47,816 bases of DNA from Planctomycetaceae bacterium (GCA_009778035.1 WRKP01000016.1:1-47816); one strand, 5' to 3'; positions 24,372-33,581 are shown, numbered from the stretch's first letter. Made by a program: numbers and translations. The notes: a model not told the origin generated them from the sequence alone.

Positions 24372-27154
24372 TAGCATTTGCAGCAGCAACAACGGCATTT
24401 GCAGGAACTTCCACACGAATCCCCACAACTGCCCTTGCACTCGGCTTTCTCCTTCTTCTCCGCAATCGCCGCCTGGGCCGCCGCTAAACGAGCAACCGGC
24501 AATCGCAACGGCGAACAACTTACATAATTCAAGCCCAATTTATGGCAGAATTTCACCGAAGCCGGATCGCCACCATGCTCGCCACATATCCCCAACTTGA
24601 TGTCAGGACGAGACTTGGTGCCTTTTCGCACGGCAATTTCCATCAATTCGCCAACGCCCTCCTGATCCAACGTCTGGAACGGATCCGCCGGGAATATGTC
24701 CAACTCCTGGTACTCATTGATGTAAGTTCCATAATCATCCCGGCTGATACCCAAGCCCGTCTGCGTCAAGTCGTTCGTTCCGAAACTGAAAAATTCAGCA
24801 CTTTCGGCAATCTTGTCCGCCGTAATACAAGCACGCGGAAGTTCAATCATCGTTCCGACCAGATAATCCGGCGTAACACCCGATTCCTGGCACACCTTGC
24901 GAGCCGCCTCGCGGACAACTCCCTCCTGATGACGGAATTCAGGCGCACCGCCCGCAAGCGGGATCATGATTTCGGGATGACAGTCAATGCCTTCTTTCAG
25001 CACATTCACCGCCGCCTGCATAATCGCCGTCGCTTGCATTCGCGTAATTTCGGGATAGACGATGCCCAATCGGCAACCGCGATGTCCAAGCATCGGGTTG
25101 AACTCGTGCAGGTCTTTGACCCGCTGAGCAACTTTTTCTGCCGGTATGCCCAACTTTTTGGCCAGGGCTTCTTGATCTTTTGCTTCATGCGGCACGAATT
25201 CGTGAAGCGGCGGATCCAGCAAACGAATCGTTACCGGCCTGCCCGCCATCGCACGGAAAATACCCTCAAAATCCCGACGCTGATGCTCAAGCAACGGTGC
25301 GAGCGCTTTTTCGCGGTCAGCAACATTATCCGCCAAAATCATTGCACGGAAGTCGTCAATGTGATCGAAGAACATATGTTCCGTTCGGGTCAAACCGATT
25401 CCCTGAGCCCCGAGTGCAATCGCCTGCTCGGATTCCTGCGGATTGTCGGCATTCGCTCGCACACCGAGTCTACGGTATCTGTCCGACCAACTCATCAACT
25501 GCTGGAAGCACTGGAATATCGGCGCATCCGCCGGTTTTCGCGTTTTCTCGAATAGAACCTGCAAAACTTCGGACGGCGAGGTCGGGACTTGACCTTCGTA
25601 AACGTTCCCGCTGAAGCCATCGACGGAAATCCAGTCGCCTTTTTTATAGGTTTTCCCGCCGGCGGTCATCGTTTCGGCTTTGTAGTCGATGCCGATTCCA
25701 TCGCAACCGCAAACGCAGGCTTTCCCCATCTGACGGCTGACCAACGCGGCGTGCGAAGCAGCACCACCCGTCGAAGTCAGAATACCGCGGGCAACTTTCA
25801 TCCCGCGAAGGTCTTCCGGTGTGGTTTCGTGGCGAACCAAAATGATTTTGGCGTTATTGTCTTTTTGCCAAACTGCTTCGGCTTCGTCGGGTTGGAAATA
25901 AATTTGTCCCGATGCCGCACCGGGACCGGCATTGATACCCTTGGCGACCGACGTTTTGCCTTTGAGGCCTTCGCCGCCGAAGACCGGCTGCAACAGTTGC
26001 GTCAGGTCGTTTGCCGGAATTCGAGAAATTGCCATATCGGGCGTGATGAGGCCTTCGTTGACCATATCGACTGCCGAACGGACGTGTGCGAAGCCGGTTC
26101 GTTTGGCATTTCGCGTTTGGAGCATCCAGAGTTTTTGGCGTTCGATCGTAAATTCGACGTCTTGAATGTCTTTGTAATGGTTTTCGAGAATCATCGCGAC
26201 GTTCGAAAATTCTTCCCAGCATTTCGGCATTTTCTTGGCCAGGGTGTCTTCGATATGGTCGGGCGTTCGGATACCAGCAACGACGTCTTCGCCTTGGGCG
26301 TTGATAAGATAATCGCCGGTGATTCCCTTTTCGCCGGTCGCACCGTTTCGGGTAAAAGCAACGCCGGTGGCACAGTCATCGCCCATGTTGCCGAATACCA
26401 TCGCTTGCACGTTGACGGCTGTCCCCCAATCGTGCGGGATGCCGTGCATCCGACGATAGACGATTGCTCGGTCATTCATCCAGGAGCCGAAAACGGCACC
26501 GATACCGCCCCAGACTTGTTCCATCGGGTCTTCGGGGAAATCATGTCCGGTTTGTTTTTTGACGGCGGCTTTGAATTCTGTAACGAGTTCTTTGAGGTGT
26601 TCCGGTTTCAGATCGGAGTCTTCCTTAACGCCGGCTTTATGTTTTTTGGCTTCGAGGAGTTCTTCGAAGGGGTCATGGTCGGTTTTGCATTTTGGTTTCA
26701 TATCGAGTACGACGCGGCCGTACATCTGGATAAATCGCCGATAGCAGTCCCAGGCGAATCGTTCATCATTGGATTTTTTGGCGAGGACTTCGACGGTTTT
26801 GTCGTTGAGACCGATGTTAAGAACGGTATCCATCATACCGGGCATTGAGTCCCGTGCGCCGGAGCGGCAGGAAACGAGGAGGGGCAGACCGCTGGTATCG
26901 CCGAATTTTTTTCCCATTGTTTTTTCGACGGCGGCCATGGATTCTTCGACTTGTTTTCTCAGTTCTGGCGGATATTGTTGTCCGTTTGCGTAGAAGTATG
27001 TGCAGACTTCGGTGGTGATGGTGAAGCCAGCGGGGACGGGCAGTCCGATTTTTGCCATTTCGGCGAGGTTTGCTCCCTTTCCGCCGAGTAGATTGCGCAT
27101 GCTTGCGTCGCCGTCAGTGGTATCCGTTCCGAAGTTGTAAACGTATTTAGCCAT
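24371..27154 (-). CDS. ppdK: Pyruvate, phosphate dikinase with cysteine-rich C-terminal tail
   Basis: PPDK interconverts pyruvate + ATP + Pi and PEP + AMP + PPi. The 927-residue protein starts MAKYVYNFG and has an N-terminal ATP-grasp domain ([39 protein letters not shown]). The phosphohistidine loop lies in [20 protein letters not shown], and the C-terminal PEP/pyruvate barrel includes [20 protein letters not shown] and [11 protein letters not shown]. The family normally ends after [16 protein letters not shown]. Here a tail adds lysine/glutamate and then about 22 residues with ten cysteines (CKGSCGDSC, then [10 protein letters not shown]). The start at 27154 fits the family exactly. The stop codon is formed by a MITE. 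Adjacent genes are unrelated. Confidence 0.95.
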   Translation of the reverse strand: MAKYVYNFGTDTTDGDASMRNLLGGKGANLAEMAKIGLPVPAGFTITTEVCTYFYANGQQYPPELRKQVEESMAAVEKTMGKKFGDTSGLPLLVSCRSGARDSMPGMMDTVLNIGLNDKTVEVLAKKSNDERFAWDCYRRFIQMYGRVVLDMKPKCKTDHDPFEELLEAKKHKAGVKEDSDLKPEHLKELVTEFKAAVKKQTGHDFPEDPMEQVWGGIGAVFGSWMNDRAIVYRRMHGIPHDWGTAVNVQAMVFGNMGDDCATGVAFTRNGATGEKGITGDYLINAQGEDVVAGIRTPDHIEDTLAKKMPKCWEEFSNVAMILENHYKDIQDVEFTIERQKLWMLQTRNAKRTGFAHVRSAVDMVNEGLITPDMAISRIPANDLTQLLQPVFGGEGLKGKTSVAKGINAGPGAASGQIYFQPDEAEAVWQKDNNAKIILVRHETTPEDLRGMKVARGILTSTGGAASHAALVSRQMGKACVCGCDGIGIDYKAETMTAGGKTYKKGDWISVDGFSGNVYEGQVPTSPSEVLQVLFEKTRKPADAPIFQCFQQLMSWSDRYRRLGVRANADNPQESEQAIALGAQGIGLTRTEHMFFDHIDDFRAMILADNVADREKALAPLLEHQRRDFEGIFRAMAGRPVTIRLLDPPLHEFVPHEAKDQEALAKKLGIPAEKVAQRVKDLHEFNPMLGHRGCRLGIVYPEITRMQATAIMQAAVNVLKEGIDCHPEIMIPLAGGAPEFRHQEGVVREAARKVCQESGVTPDYLVGTMIELPRACITADKIAESAEFFSFGTNDLTQTGLGISRDDYGTYINEYQELDIFPADPFQTLDQEGVGELMEIAVRKGTKSRPDIKLGICGEHGGDPASVKFCHKLGLNYVSCSPLRLPVARLAAAQAAIAEKKEKAECKGSCGDSCGSSCKCRCCCCKC

Positions 27155-27259
27155 AATGTGCTGTGTTGTAAAGATTTGTGATGGTTACTGTGGCGGGCCC
27201 TATGCCCGCACATGTCCTTGGCGCTCCATTCTAACGCTTCGCGAAGGAAAGGTCAACTA

Positions 27260-27411
27260 GGCATTTGGGATGTATCCATTTTTGTTTTGGACAAAAATAT
27301 CGTCATTCCGGCGAAAGCCGGAATCCAGAGGAATCGGCATCGCACGCAATGGCTGGTTCCCGGCTTGCGCCGGGATGACGCGGGGCGTCCATACCGATTC
27401 CGAATACGCTC
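27260..27411. repeat. 152-bp MITE copy flanked by TA
   Basis: Flanked by TA at 27258-27259 and 27412-27413. Left end ggcatttgggatgtatcc then atttttgttttggac; right end read inward gagcgtattcggaatcgg then tatggacg. Core: tcattccggcgaaagccgg and ttcccggcttgcgccggg. It occupies most of the 325 bases between the divergent ppdK and isomerase-like genes, so their promoters must lie near its edges. Confidence 0.8.
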
Positions 27412-27479
27412 TAGCGTTGGCTCTATCTATTTCCCCACAATACAATATAATGCCGATACTCCAATTCTCCTTCATTCCT

Positions 27480-28490
27480 ATGAAACCAGCACCGCGTGTC
27501 TTTCTCTCTGGCTTTGCCGATGAGGCAACCAGCAACAAAACCATCGTCGAACAGTTCGCCGTCTTTGCCGCACTCGGACTGCAATACTACAGCATCCGCT
27601 TCGTCAACCTCGGGGATGGTGTCAAAAACGTCATGAAATTGACGAAAAGCGACATCCAACGCATCCGCCAATTTCAAGATGAGTACGGACTCAACGTTTC
27701 GTCCCTCGGCTCGCCGCTCGGGAAAGCAAAACTCCAAGATATTGACGACGGGACCACCAACGCGTTCACGCCCATCAACAAATATCTCGATGACGTCCGG
27801 TTGGCCTGCGAGTTGGCACACGCTCTCGAAACAAAACTCATTCGGGGATTTTCCTTCTATCCGCCAAAAGGCTCCAATCCGAAAGATTATCTCGGGCAAT
27901 CCGTCGAATGGCTCGGTAAAGTTGCCGAAGTGTGCCATCGGAGCGATTTGACATTCGGCTTGGAAGTCGAAGCCAATCTCGTCGGACATGAAGGACATAT
28001 TTTGAGCGAAATTTACCGGCAGGTCAACCATCCGGCCATGCTCTTGATATTCGACGGCGGCAATCTCGTGATGCAGGGATATTCAACGCAGGAAGTTTTC
28101 GAGCAATACGAAGCGATGAAGCCCGGCTTGGGTTGGCTGCATATCAAGGATTATGTGTTGCCTCGCCAGATGGACAAGGGCGGACACGTCGATGAGGATA
28201 AAATGAAAAATTTTGTCCCGGCCGATCAGGGCGATACGGGACATGAGCGGATCCTGCGTGATTTTGCGTCGGTAATTCCCTCATTGGAGGAAAAACTGAA
28301 GAGTCGGGGCATACCGGGCGTGTTTATGGATTTGGAGCCTCATGTAAAGGGCGGCGGACAGTTTGGTGGATTTAGCGGTCCTGACGGAATGGGCGTTGCG
28401 CTTCGGGCGTTGTGTCGGACATTGGAGTTTGTGGGGATTTCGTATCATTTACGGGATTTCAGCGATATTCGGGCCGCGAGAGGGTTTTGA
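27480..28490 (+). CDS. Xylose isomerase-like TIM barrel protein (sugar isomerase/epimerase family)
   Basis: The 336-residue product (ATG at 27480, MKPAPRVFLSGFADEATSNK; an ATG at 27450 would add ten residues) has the AP endonuclease 2/xylose isomerase-like fold. It shows FADE near the start, GLQYYSIRFVNLGDG, LNVSSLGSPLGKAKL, IRGFSFYPPKG, a metal-site glutamate in TFGLEVEANLVGH, FDGGNLVMQG, LGWLHIKDYVLP and a late FMDLEPHVKGGGQF. The Glu, Asp, His and Glu positions fit the divalent-metal site of the family. Such proteins act on sugars or inositol derivatives; the substrate is unknown. Cytoplasmic, no signal peptide. No SD is visible. Confidence 0.8.
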   Translation: MKPAPRVFLSGFADEATSNKTIVEQFAVFAALGLQYYSIRFVNLGDGVKNVMKLTKSDIQRIRQFQDEYGLNVSSLGSPLGKAKLQDIDDGTTNAFTPINKYLDDVRLACELAHALETKLIRGFSFYPPKGSNPKDYLGQSVEWLGKVAEVCHRSDLTFGLEVEANLVGHEGHILSEIYRQVNHPAMLLIFDGGNLVMQGYSTQEVFEQYEAMKPGLGWLHIKDYVLPRQMDKGGHVDEDKMKNFVPADQGDTGHERILRDFASVIPSLEEKLKSRGIPGVFMDLEPHVKGGGQFGGFSGPDGMGVALRALCRTLEFVGISYHLRDFSDIRAARGF

Positions 28491-28558
28491 GGGGCATTCA
28501 AGTTTTGCCTGCCCCAGTCGGCCACACTGCGTTTTTGCTCCTTCTCACGCCGTTGCGA

Positions 28559-29254
28559 TTACAATTCCGCTTCCTGCAAAGGATACAACGGCGATAATCC
28601 GCTAAACTCGAACGGCGGTAACGGCTTCAATTCCGACGTCAATGTCGATAATATCAACTCGGTATCGCGTTCTGTGTCCTGAAAAAGCGAAAACAGTTCA
28701 TCACTTTTTTCAATCGTGTGAAGTGATGTGCTGACACTGTCCGGCCGCGGCGGAAAATCTCTATCGACGGGTTCAAGCAAAATCGGCTTTTCTTCGAGAA
28801 TCTGCCGAATCGGCTCAATACCCTGCGGAATCATTTGCGGGATGACTGGTTCCGTGTGTCTCGGCGGCGAAATGAATTGCCCTTGCTCAATATGGAGCGA
28901 TGCAACGGCCGGCGAAGTGGGGTAAACCTGTGCATATTTGTCCGATCCGTTGTCGGTAACGGGCCCCATTTCAAGCAACGGCAAAACGATGTGCGCCCGT
29001 TCCTCCAATGAAAACACCGCTATCGACTCGTCGGGCAAGGGAACTCCCGCCAAGTCTTGGTCGATGACATTGGAATCGTAAAGTGCATGGACTTCCGTGC
29101 CGGTCGGCATTTTCCAAAAAACGGTCGCGATGCCGGAACCGGTGAGCAGGATGACCATTGCCGCAAAAATGCGTGCGGCGGGCGTTGCCAAGCGGTGTGC
29201 GGACGCTTCATGCTCTGCCGGATGGCGGTGTTGGGGGGGAATGGGGGATGTCAT
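28559..29254 (-). CDS. Membrane-anchored protein of unknown function
   Basis: The 231-residue product has a cytoplasmic N-terminus rich in His and Pro (MTSPIPPQHRHPAEHEASAH), one hydrophobic helix (residues ~29-46, IFAAMVILLTGSGIATVFW) and a periplasmic part of about 185 residues. That part is rich in Pro, Glu and Ile, with no domain I recognise (PVIPQMIPQGIEPIRQILEE, then FPPRPDSVSTSLHTI). It ends convergently with the TIM-barrel gene, 68 bases away, and is divergent from ffh. A weak AATAAC box precedes the ATG. Real by membrane segment and codon use; function unknown. Confidence 0.65.
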   Translation of the reverse strand: MTSPIPPQHRHPAEHEASAHRLATPAARIFAAMVILLTGSGIATVFWKMPTGTEVHALYDSNVIDQDLAGVPLPDESIAVFSLEERAHIVLPLLEMGPVTDNGSDKYAQVYPTSPAVASLHIEQGQFISPPRHTEPVIPQMIPQGIEPIRQILEEKPILLEPVDRDFPPRPDSVSTSLHTIEKSDELFSLFQDTERDTELILSTLTSELKPLPPFEFSGLSPLYPLQEAEL

Positions 29255-29439
29255 ATTGGTTATTCTCTTTTTGATATTGGCATCATAGACTTCCAGAAAC
29301 GACTTGTTGCTGTCGGTAGTTCGGCAAAAAACGATCTAAACTGCAAAAAAATACCGTGCTGTCCTACAATCGTCAAAATCCGCAACGGCCGATTCTAACG
29401 AAATTGTGCGAAGAGGGAAAGAGCGATTGTGTGCGTATC

Positions 29440-29468
29440 TTGAACGATGCGGGCCAAAATGGTATACT
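29440..29468 (+). promoter_or_regulatory. Sigma70-type promoter for ffh
   Basis: TTGAAC (29440-29445), 17-base spacer, TATACT (29463-29468), about 33 bases before the ATG at 29508. Confidence 0.65.
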
Positions 29469-29507
29469 GCCAATCCTGTTCGCTCCGCTCATCATTCGCA
29501 ATCCCCT

Positions 29508-30986
29508 ATGTTCGAAACGCTGCAAAATGGCCTCATGTCGGCAATCAAGTCCCTTCGCGGTAAAGGGAAATTGACCGAAGCGAACATGCGAGAAGGACTC
29601 GAACTCGTGAGGCAGTCCCTACTCGAAGCCGATGTCAGCCTGCCCGTCGTTAAAGACTTCATCGAACGAATCTCCGAACACGCAACCGGTGAAGCCGTCC
29701 TGCGACTGCTCGACCCGACCGAACAACTCGTCAAAATCGTTCACGAAGAACTTATCCAGTTGATGGGGCCCGTCGATCATTCCCTGCCCCTCAAAAAACC
29801 GCTTACAGTCTTAATGCTCTGCGGTCTGCAAGGTTCCGGTAAAACAACAACCTGCGGCAAACTCGGCAAACTGCTCGTTAAACGCAATCTCAAACCAATG
29901 CTCGTCGCGGCGGACCTTCAACGCCCCGCCGCAATCGACCAACTCGAAATACTCGGACAATCAATCGGCGTGCCTGTTCATACCGATCGAATAAACAAAG
30001 ATCCCGTCCAAGTCTGCCAAGATGCCGCCAAAAAAGCCATCTCGCTCGGTGTCGACGTTCTGATTCTCGATACTGCCGGCCGGTTGCACATCGACCAAGA
30101 ATTGATGCAGCAACTCCAGCAGATCGAACGGAAAGTCCAGCCCGACCAAGTCTTTTTCGTCGTCGATGCGATGACTGGCCAGGATGCCGTGAACAGTGCA
30201 AAAGCATTTAACGATGCGTTGGAACTTGACGGCGTGATTCTTACGAAGTTGGACGGCGATACTCGGGGCGGAGCGGCCCTATCCGTCAAGCACGTAACCG
30301 GCGTGCCGATTAAATATATCGGGACGGGCGAACTCGTTGAGTCGCTCGAAGAGTTCCATCCCGACCGAATGGCAGGCCGAATTCTCGGGATGGGCGATAT
30401 GTTGACGCTCATCGAGCAGGCGACCGAAAAACTCGACCAGGAAGCCCTGGCCGAACAGGAAGAGCGGCTGCGAAAAGGCGAATTCACGCTGGATGACTTC
30501 CGGGCCCAAATGGGACAGGCGAGTCGGCTGGGCTCGTTCAGCAAATTGTTGAGTTTCATACCCGGTATGGGGCAGTTCAACAAAATGATGGACGGAATGG
30601 ATGTCGATGCGGATTCCGAGATGCGAACGATTGGGGGGATTATTGATTCGATGACGGCGGAGGAGCGTCGGAATCCGAAGATCATTGACAACAGTCGGCG
30701 GCGGCGGATCGCGACTGGGGCGGGCGTGCAGCCGCAGCAGGTCAATGATTTGATCAAATCGTTCACGCCGATGGCGGAGATGATGAAGGCGATGTCGTCG
30801 ATGAATATGAAGGACCGGATGTCGGCAATGCGTCAGGTTACGCAGATGATGCAGAACAATCCGACGGGTGGAATTAAACCGGTCAAGGGCAACACGGGCA
30901 AGCGTTTGACGGCCAAGGAAAAGGCCGACGCGAAGAAGAAACGGGACAAGGAAAAACGCAAACGCGATAAGGATAAGCGGAAATAG
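29508..30986 (+). CDS. ffh: Signal recognition particle protein Ffh
   Basis: Ffh binds signal sequences and 4.5S RNA and, with FtsY, delivers membrane and secreted proteins to the Sec translocon. The 492-residue product has the N domain (MFETLQNGLMSAIKSLRGKG; LLEADVSLPVVKDFI) and the G domain (GLQGSGKTTTCGKLGKLL, DTAGRLHID, TKLDGDTRGGAALS). The methionine-rich M domain follows (SFIPGMGQFNKMMDGM; MTAEERRNPKIID; RRRRIATGAGVQ). The C-terminus is a very basic tail (KKKRDKEKRKRDKDKRK). The ATG at 29508 is chosen because the protein homology begins there and the promoter sits just upstream. No 4.5S RNA gene was seen nearby. It pairs functionally with signal peptidase I 2.6 kb downstream. Confidence 0.95.
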   Translation: MFETLQNGLMSAIKSLRGKGKLTEANMREGLELVRQSLLEADVSLPVVKDFIERISEHATGEAVLRLLDPTEQLVKIVHEELIQLMGPVDHSLPLKKPLTVLMLCGLQGSGKTTTCGKLGKLLVKRNLKPMLVAADLQRPAAIDQLEILGQSIGVPVHTDRINKDPVQVCQDAAKKAISLGVDVLILDTAGRLHIDQELMQQLQQIERKVQPDQVFFVVDAMTGQDAVNSAKAFNDALELDGVILTKLDGDTRGGAALSVKHVTGVPIKYIGTGELVESLEEFHPDRMAGRILGMGDMLTLIEQATEKLDQEALAEQEERLRKGEFTLDDFRAQMGQASRLGSFSKLLSFIPGMGQFNKMMDGMDVDADSEMRTIGGIIDSMTAEERRNPKIIDNSRRRRIATGAGVQPQQVNDLIKSFTPMAEMMKAMSSMNMKDRMSAMRQVTQMMQNNPTGGIKPVKGNTGKRLTAKEKADAKKKRDKEKRKRDKDKRK

Positions 30987-31019
30987 TTGTCTGATCGGGT
31001 GGACAACGCACTCGCCGGA

Positions 31020-31904
31020 CTACGGCGGCATCACCCTGCCGTGCTGTTGCAGAATTTCCGGGCCGCATAAATCGACCGCACGATAGCCTTCATACGTCGG
31101 CATCGCAAACATCGAAACCGCAAACGGCTCCGACCTGTTAAACGACGGTGTGCCCAAGTCGATTACCATTTTGCCCTCCATTCCATGACACTGCACTTCG
31201 ACTCGCTTGACATAATAGATTCCCGAAGCCCTGTCAAACCGCAAGTCCGTCGCATGAGCCAATGCGATTAGTTCATCCTGCGGTGTGTAGAGTCCCTGCC
31301 GAATAACCCAACCGACTTTATGGTCAACGACCGTCCGCTTGATGAATTGGCCCGAGGGCGTTTGGCAATAAGAAACGATTTCCCAATTTCCGTCTTCCAG
31401 CCGGGTTGGGCCGAGATGCAAATCCGTCGGCTTGAATTCGACGATTCCCAGGGCTTCGACAAGCCAATTCGGGTCAAGCGGAATGGTCGAACGAACCGGC
31501 GAGATGGGATATTGGTCATGCCGACAAAACCACATTTCGCCGTGATTTCGCCGCATCCAAAGCCAAAAGATGTCGTCGTTACTGCCGAAGTCGAATTCCC
31601 GACTGCCCAAACTGGTTGCGGAGCCTTGGATACGCAAGCGTTTGGGTTTTTCAAACGTTATTCGTGAATGGAGCGGAAGATTGATACCGGGCGCATAGAC
31701 GGAGGCATTTTCGGTGGAAAAATTGCGAATCAGTTGGCTGTTTCGATTGACGCTGGCGGTAATTTGTTCGAGCGTTGGCGTTTGGGAAGTTGTCCAGGGC
31801 TGTGGTGGCGGATTGTCTTTTCGGGTGAACATATCCTTAAGAGCGCAGCCTGTCAGACAAAGGCAAGCCAGGACGGCCAACAGGGATGTCGATATTTTTT
31901 TCAT
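31020..31904 (-). CDS. Lipoprotein of unknown function, LolA/LppX-like shape
   Basis: From the ATG at 31904 (MKKISTSLLAVLACLCLTGC) the product is 294 residues with a clear lipobox LTGC at 17-20. The mature part shows ITASVNRNSQLIRNFSTENA, then a short hydrophobic-ligand-type sequence (HSRITFEKPKRLRIQG, LGSREFDFGSNDDIFWLWMR). This layout (lipoprotein, early NS-x-x-I, then RFEKPxRLR..., GS.EFD.GSN) is frequent among planctomycete proteins and reminiscent of LolA/LolB-like carriers, but I cannot name it. It is convergent with ffh. The frame opens further upstream, but that part runs into repeat sequence. Upstream is a large palindrome. Confidence 0.72.
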   Translation of the reverse strand: MKKISTSLLAVLACLCLTGCALKDMFTRKDNPPPQPWTTSQTPTLEQITASVNRNSQLIRNFSTENASVYAPGINLPLHSRITFEKPKRLRIQGSATSLGSREFDFGSNDDIFWLWMRRNHGEMWFCRHDQYPISPVRSTIPLDPNWLVEALGIVEFKPTDLHLGPTRLEDGNWEIVSYCQTPSGQFIKRTVVDHKVGWVIRQGLYTPQDELIALAHATDLRFDRASGIYYVKRVEVQCHGMEGKMVIDLGTPSFNRSEPFAVSMFAMPTYEGYRAVDLCGPEILQQHGRVMPP

Positions 31905-32015
31905 GAGTACCCGAACGGAAGCGGCAAGTTCCCGACGGTGGGGAGGATAATGAAAAAAGCAATTCGCGGCAAGGGGAGTTGTGCAGGCGTGCGAGCCGGA
32001 GGCGCGAGTGCGCAA

Positions 32016-32088
32016 GAGCCGGGGGCGTTAGCCCCCGGGTTACTGATATTCTTTGATAGATCAACCCGGGGGCTAACGCCCCCGGCTC
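32016..32088. repeat. Perfect 26-bp inverted repeat, GAGC-GGGGG...CCCCC planctomycete palindrome
   Basis: The arms at 32016-32041 and 32063-32088 are exact reverse complements, with a 21-base AT-rich loop. Each arm is itself a hairpin (ccgggggcgttagcccccgg). The same GAGC...GGGGG-n-CCCCC pattern appears inside the FGE-like gene at 43535-43592. It lies in the 394-base gap 31905-32298; the remainder of that gap shows only the RBS region of the next gene. Confidence 0.85.
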
Positions 32089-32286
32089 GTGCGCTCACAC
32101 TCCTCTCTTCTCACGCTCCCGTTTAACTTGCAATATCCGAAAAGGCCGCATAATCAACGCCTAAAATCTGTTTTTTCCAAAATTATTCTCCGTTTTATTT
32201 GCCTTACCCCATTTTATGTACCATACTAATAGCAATCGGACGCCGAATCCGCATCCGGTACAATTTTGATTCTTTCACGAGAAAGT

Positions 32287-32292
32287 AGGAGG
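32287..32292 (+). promoter_or_regulatory. Strong Shine-Dalgarno AGGAGG
   Basis: AGGAGG ends six bases before the ATG at 32299 and fixes that start over the upstream in-frame ATG at 32266. It is one of the strongest ribosome sites in a window where most genes have none. Confidence 0.75.
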
Positions 32293-32298
32293 TTAGAA

Positions 32299-32748
32299 AT
32301 GAGTGCATTATCAGCAGCAGGATTTGGTTTTCGATCAAATCAAATGCCATCGTTCGGTGCCCAAAATCAACGCGGTATTGGAGCCCAACAGGGAACCCAA
32401 CGCGGCAATTCATTTGGACAAGCCCAACAATCCCAACGCGGCGGCAACATCGGCCAAGCCCAACAAGGGCTTCAATCCCAACGCGGACAGGGAGCCCAAC
32501 AATCCCAACGCACAACGACTTTTAATAGTACGTCCAGCAGTTTAGGTGCCGCTCGGTCAGGTCAAAACGGCGGCGGCTTCGGCTCCGCACTTTGTCCAAC
32601 CTGTAACACGACCGGTACATCGTATTGCCCGACTTGCAACACGGCTGGCGGACGACAAACGAACGTTGGGGGAGGTTATCAGCATACTTTCGTCAGCAGC
32701 GGACAAGGCGGACAAATCTGCGTGTCGTGCGGATACCAAGGCCGATAA
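32299..32748 (+). CDS. Gln/Gly-rich repeat protein with paired CxxC motifs, unknown function
   Basis: The 149-residue product starts MSALSAAGFGFRSNQM behind a strong AGGAGG site. Residues ~15-75 are low complexity, with repeating SQRG/GQAQQ units (GAQQGTQRGNSFGQAQQSQR, then GGNIGQAQQGLQSQRG); at DNA level cccaacgcgg recurs four times. Then come LCPTCNTTGTSYCPTCNTAG and a last CVSCGY, giving three CxxC pairs that could bind one or two zinc ions, a little like DnaJ-type zinc repeats. There is no signal peptide or membrane helix. It stands alone between a palindrome and ruvC. I do not recognise a family. The strong SD suggests it is well expressed. Confidence 0.6.
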   Translation: MSALSAAGFGFRSNQMPSFGAQNQRGIGAQQGTQRGNSFGQAQQSQRGGNIGQAQQGLQSQRGQGAQQSQRTTTFNSTSSSLGAARSGQNGGGFGSALCPTCNTTGTSYCPTCNTAGGRQTNVGGGYQHTFVSSGQGGQICVSCGYQGR

Positions 32749-32807
32749 GCGAACGTGCATAGAACAACGTTGCCGGAGCCGTAAATCGGAGCCGCAACCG
32801 GAAACTA

Positions 32808-32951
32808 GGGCGTGTTTCGATTTGGGCTGGATGCTCCTCCGTCATCCCGGCGCAGGCCGGGATTCAGAGAAACAGGGGGCACCGTCGCTCATCTGGGTTC
32901 CGGCGTGCGCCGAATGACGATTTTTTGCCCGGAGCAAATCGAAATATGCCC
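32808..32951. repeat. Complete 144-bp MITE copy flanked by TA
   Basis: Flanked by TA at 32806-32807 and 32952-32953. Left end gggcgtgtttcgatttgg then gctgga; right end read inward gggcatatttcgatttgctc. Core: tcatcccggcgcaggccggg and gggttccggcgtgcgcc, followed by gaatgacgattttttgcc. Same length as the copy at 24228. Confidence 0.85.
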
Positions 32952-32972
32952 TAATTCGCCCGTACTTCCGTC

Positions 32973-33512
32973 ATGAAAACGATTCTCGGTATTGATCCCG
33001 GCTTGAACACGACCGGCTACGCTGTGCTCGATGTTTCAGCCGGGAAGGTGCGCTTGCTCGAAGCCGGTGTGGTGCGGAGCCGAAACAAGGAACTTGCGAA
33101 AAAAATCAAGGAAATCTATGACGGCGTGCGGGAAGTGATGGAAATGTTCTCGCCCGAAGTGATGGCGATGGAGGAACTTTATAGTCATTATGACAGGCCG
33201 ACGACGGCGATCTTGATGGGACATGCCCGTGGCTGTATTTGTTTGGCGGCTGCGCAATCGGGCATCGAAGTTGTGTCGTATGCCGCAACGCAGGTAAAAA
33301 AACTCTTAACGGGCAGTGGCCGTGCGACGAAGGATCAGGTACAGCGTGCGGTCAAACTGGAATTGGGCTTGGAATCTTATCCAGAACCGCCGGACGTTGC
33401 GGATGCGATTGCCCTTGCTCTTTGCCATCGTTATCATGGGCGGTTTGATGTGAAGGGAACATCCACCACTGGCATCCGGGGCGACTTTCCGGGAAATACG
33501 GTACTGCGATAG
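32973..33512 (+). CDS. ruvC: Holliday junction endonuclease RuvC
   Basis: RuvC cuts Holliday junctions during recombination, working with the RuvAB motor. The 179-residue product has the RNase H-like fold with all four acidic residues visible: ILGIDPGLNTTGYAVLD (Asp near residue 7), MAMEELYSHYD (Glu near 67) and DVADAIALALCH near the C-terminus (two Asp). GSGRATKDQVQRAVKLELG is also typical. About 25 residues after the catalytic domain are non-conserved (GTSTTGIRGDFPGN). The start at 32973 fits the family. It lies 21 bases after a MITE; no SD. The ruvA and ruvB genes are not in the window. Confidence 0.94.
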   Translation: MKTILGIDPGLNTTGYAVLDVSAGKVRLLEAGVVRSRNKELAKKIKEIYDGVREVMEMFSPEVMAMEELYSHYDRPTTAILMGHARGCICLAAAQSGIEVVSYAATQVKKLLTGSGRATKDQVQRAVKLELGLESYPEPPDVADAIALALCHRYHGRFDVKGTSTTGIRGDFPGNTVLR

Positions 33513-33546
33513 CCCTCCGGCTCACTCGGCTCATACGGCAACAACG

Positions 33547-33575
33547 TTGACGAATCTTCCCGTTAACGGTATCAT
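33547..33575 (+). promoter_or_regulatory. Promoter for signal peptidase I gene, likely leaderless
   Basis: TTGACG (33547-33552), 17-base spacer, TATCAT (33570-33575), then six bases and the ATG at 33582. Transcription would start on or beside the start codon, and no SD could be present. Confidence 0.6.
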
Positions 33576-33581
33576 TTCGTA

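Noticed and set aside
24374-24445. A separate small metallothionein gene
   Set aside because: The cysteine-rich stretch is in the same frame as PPDK with no start codon or ribosome site of its own.
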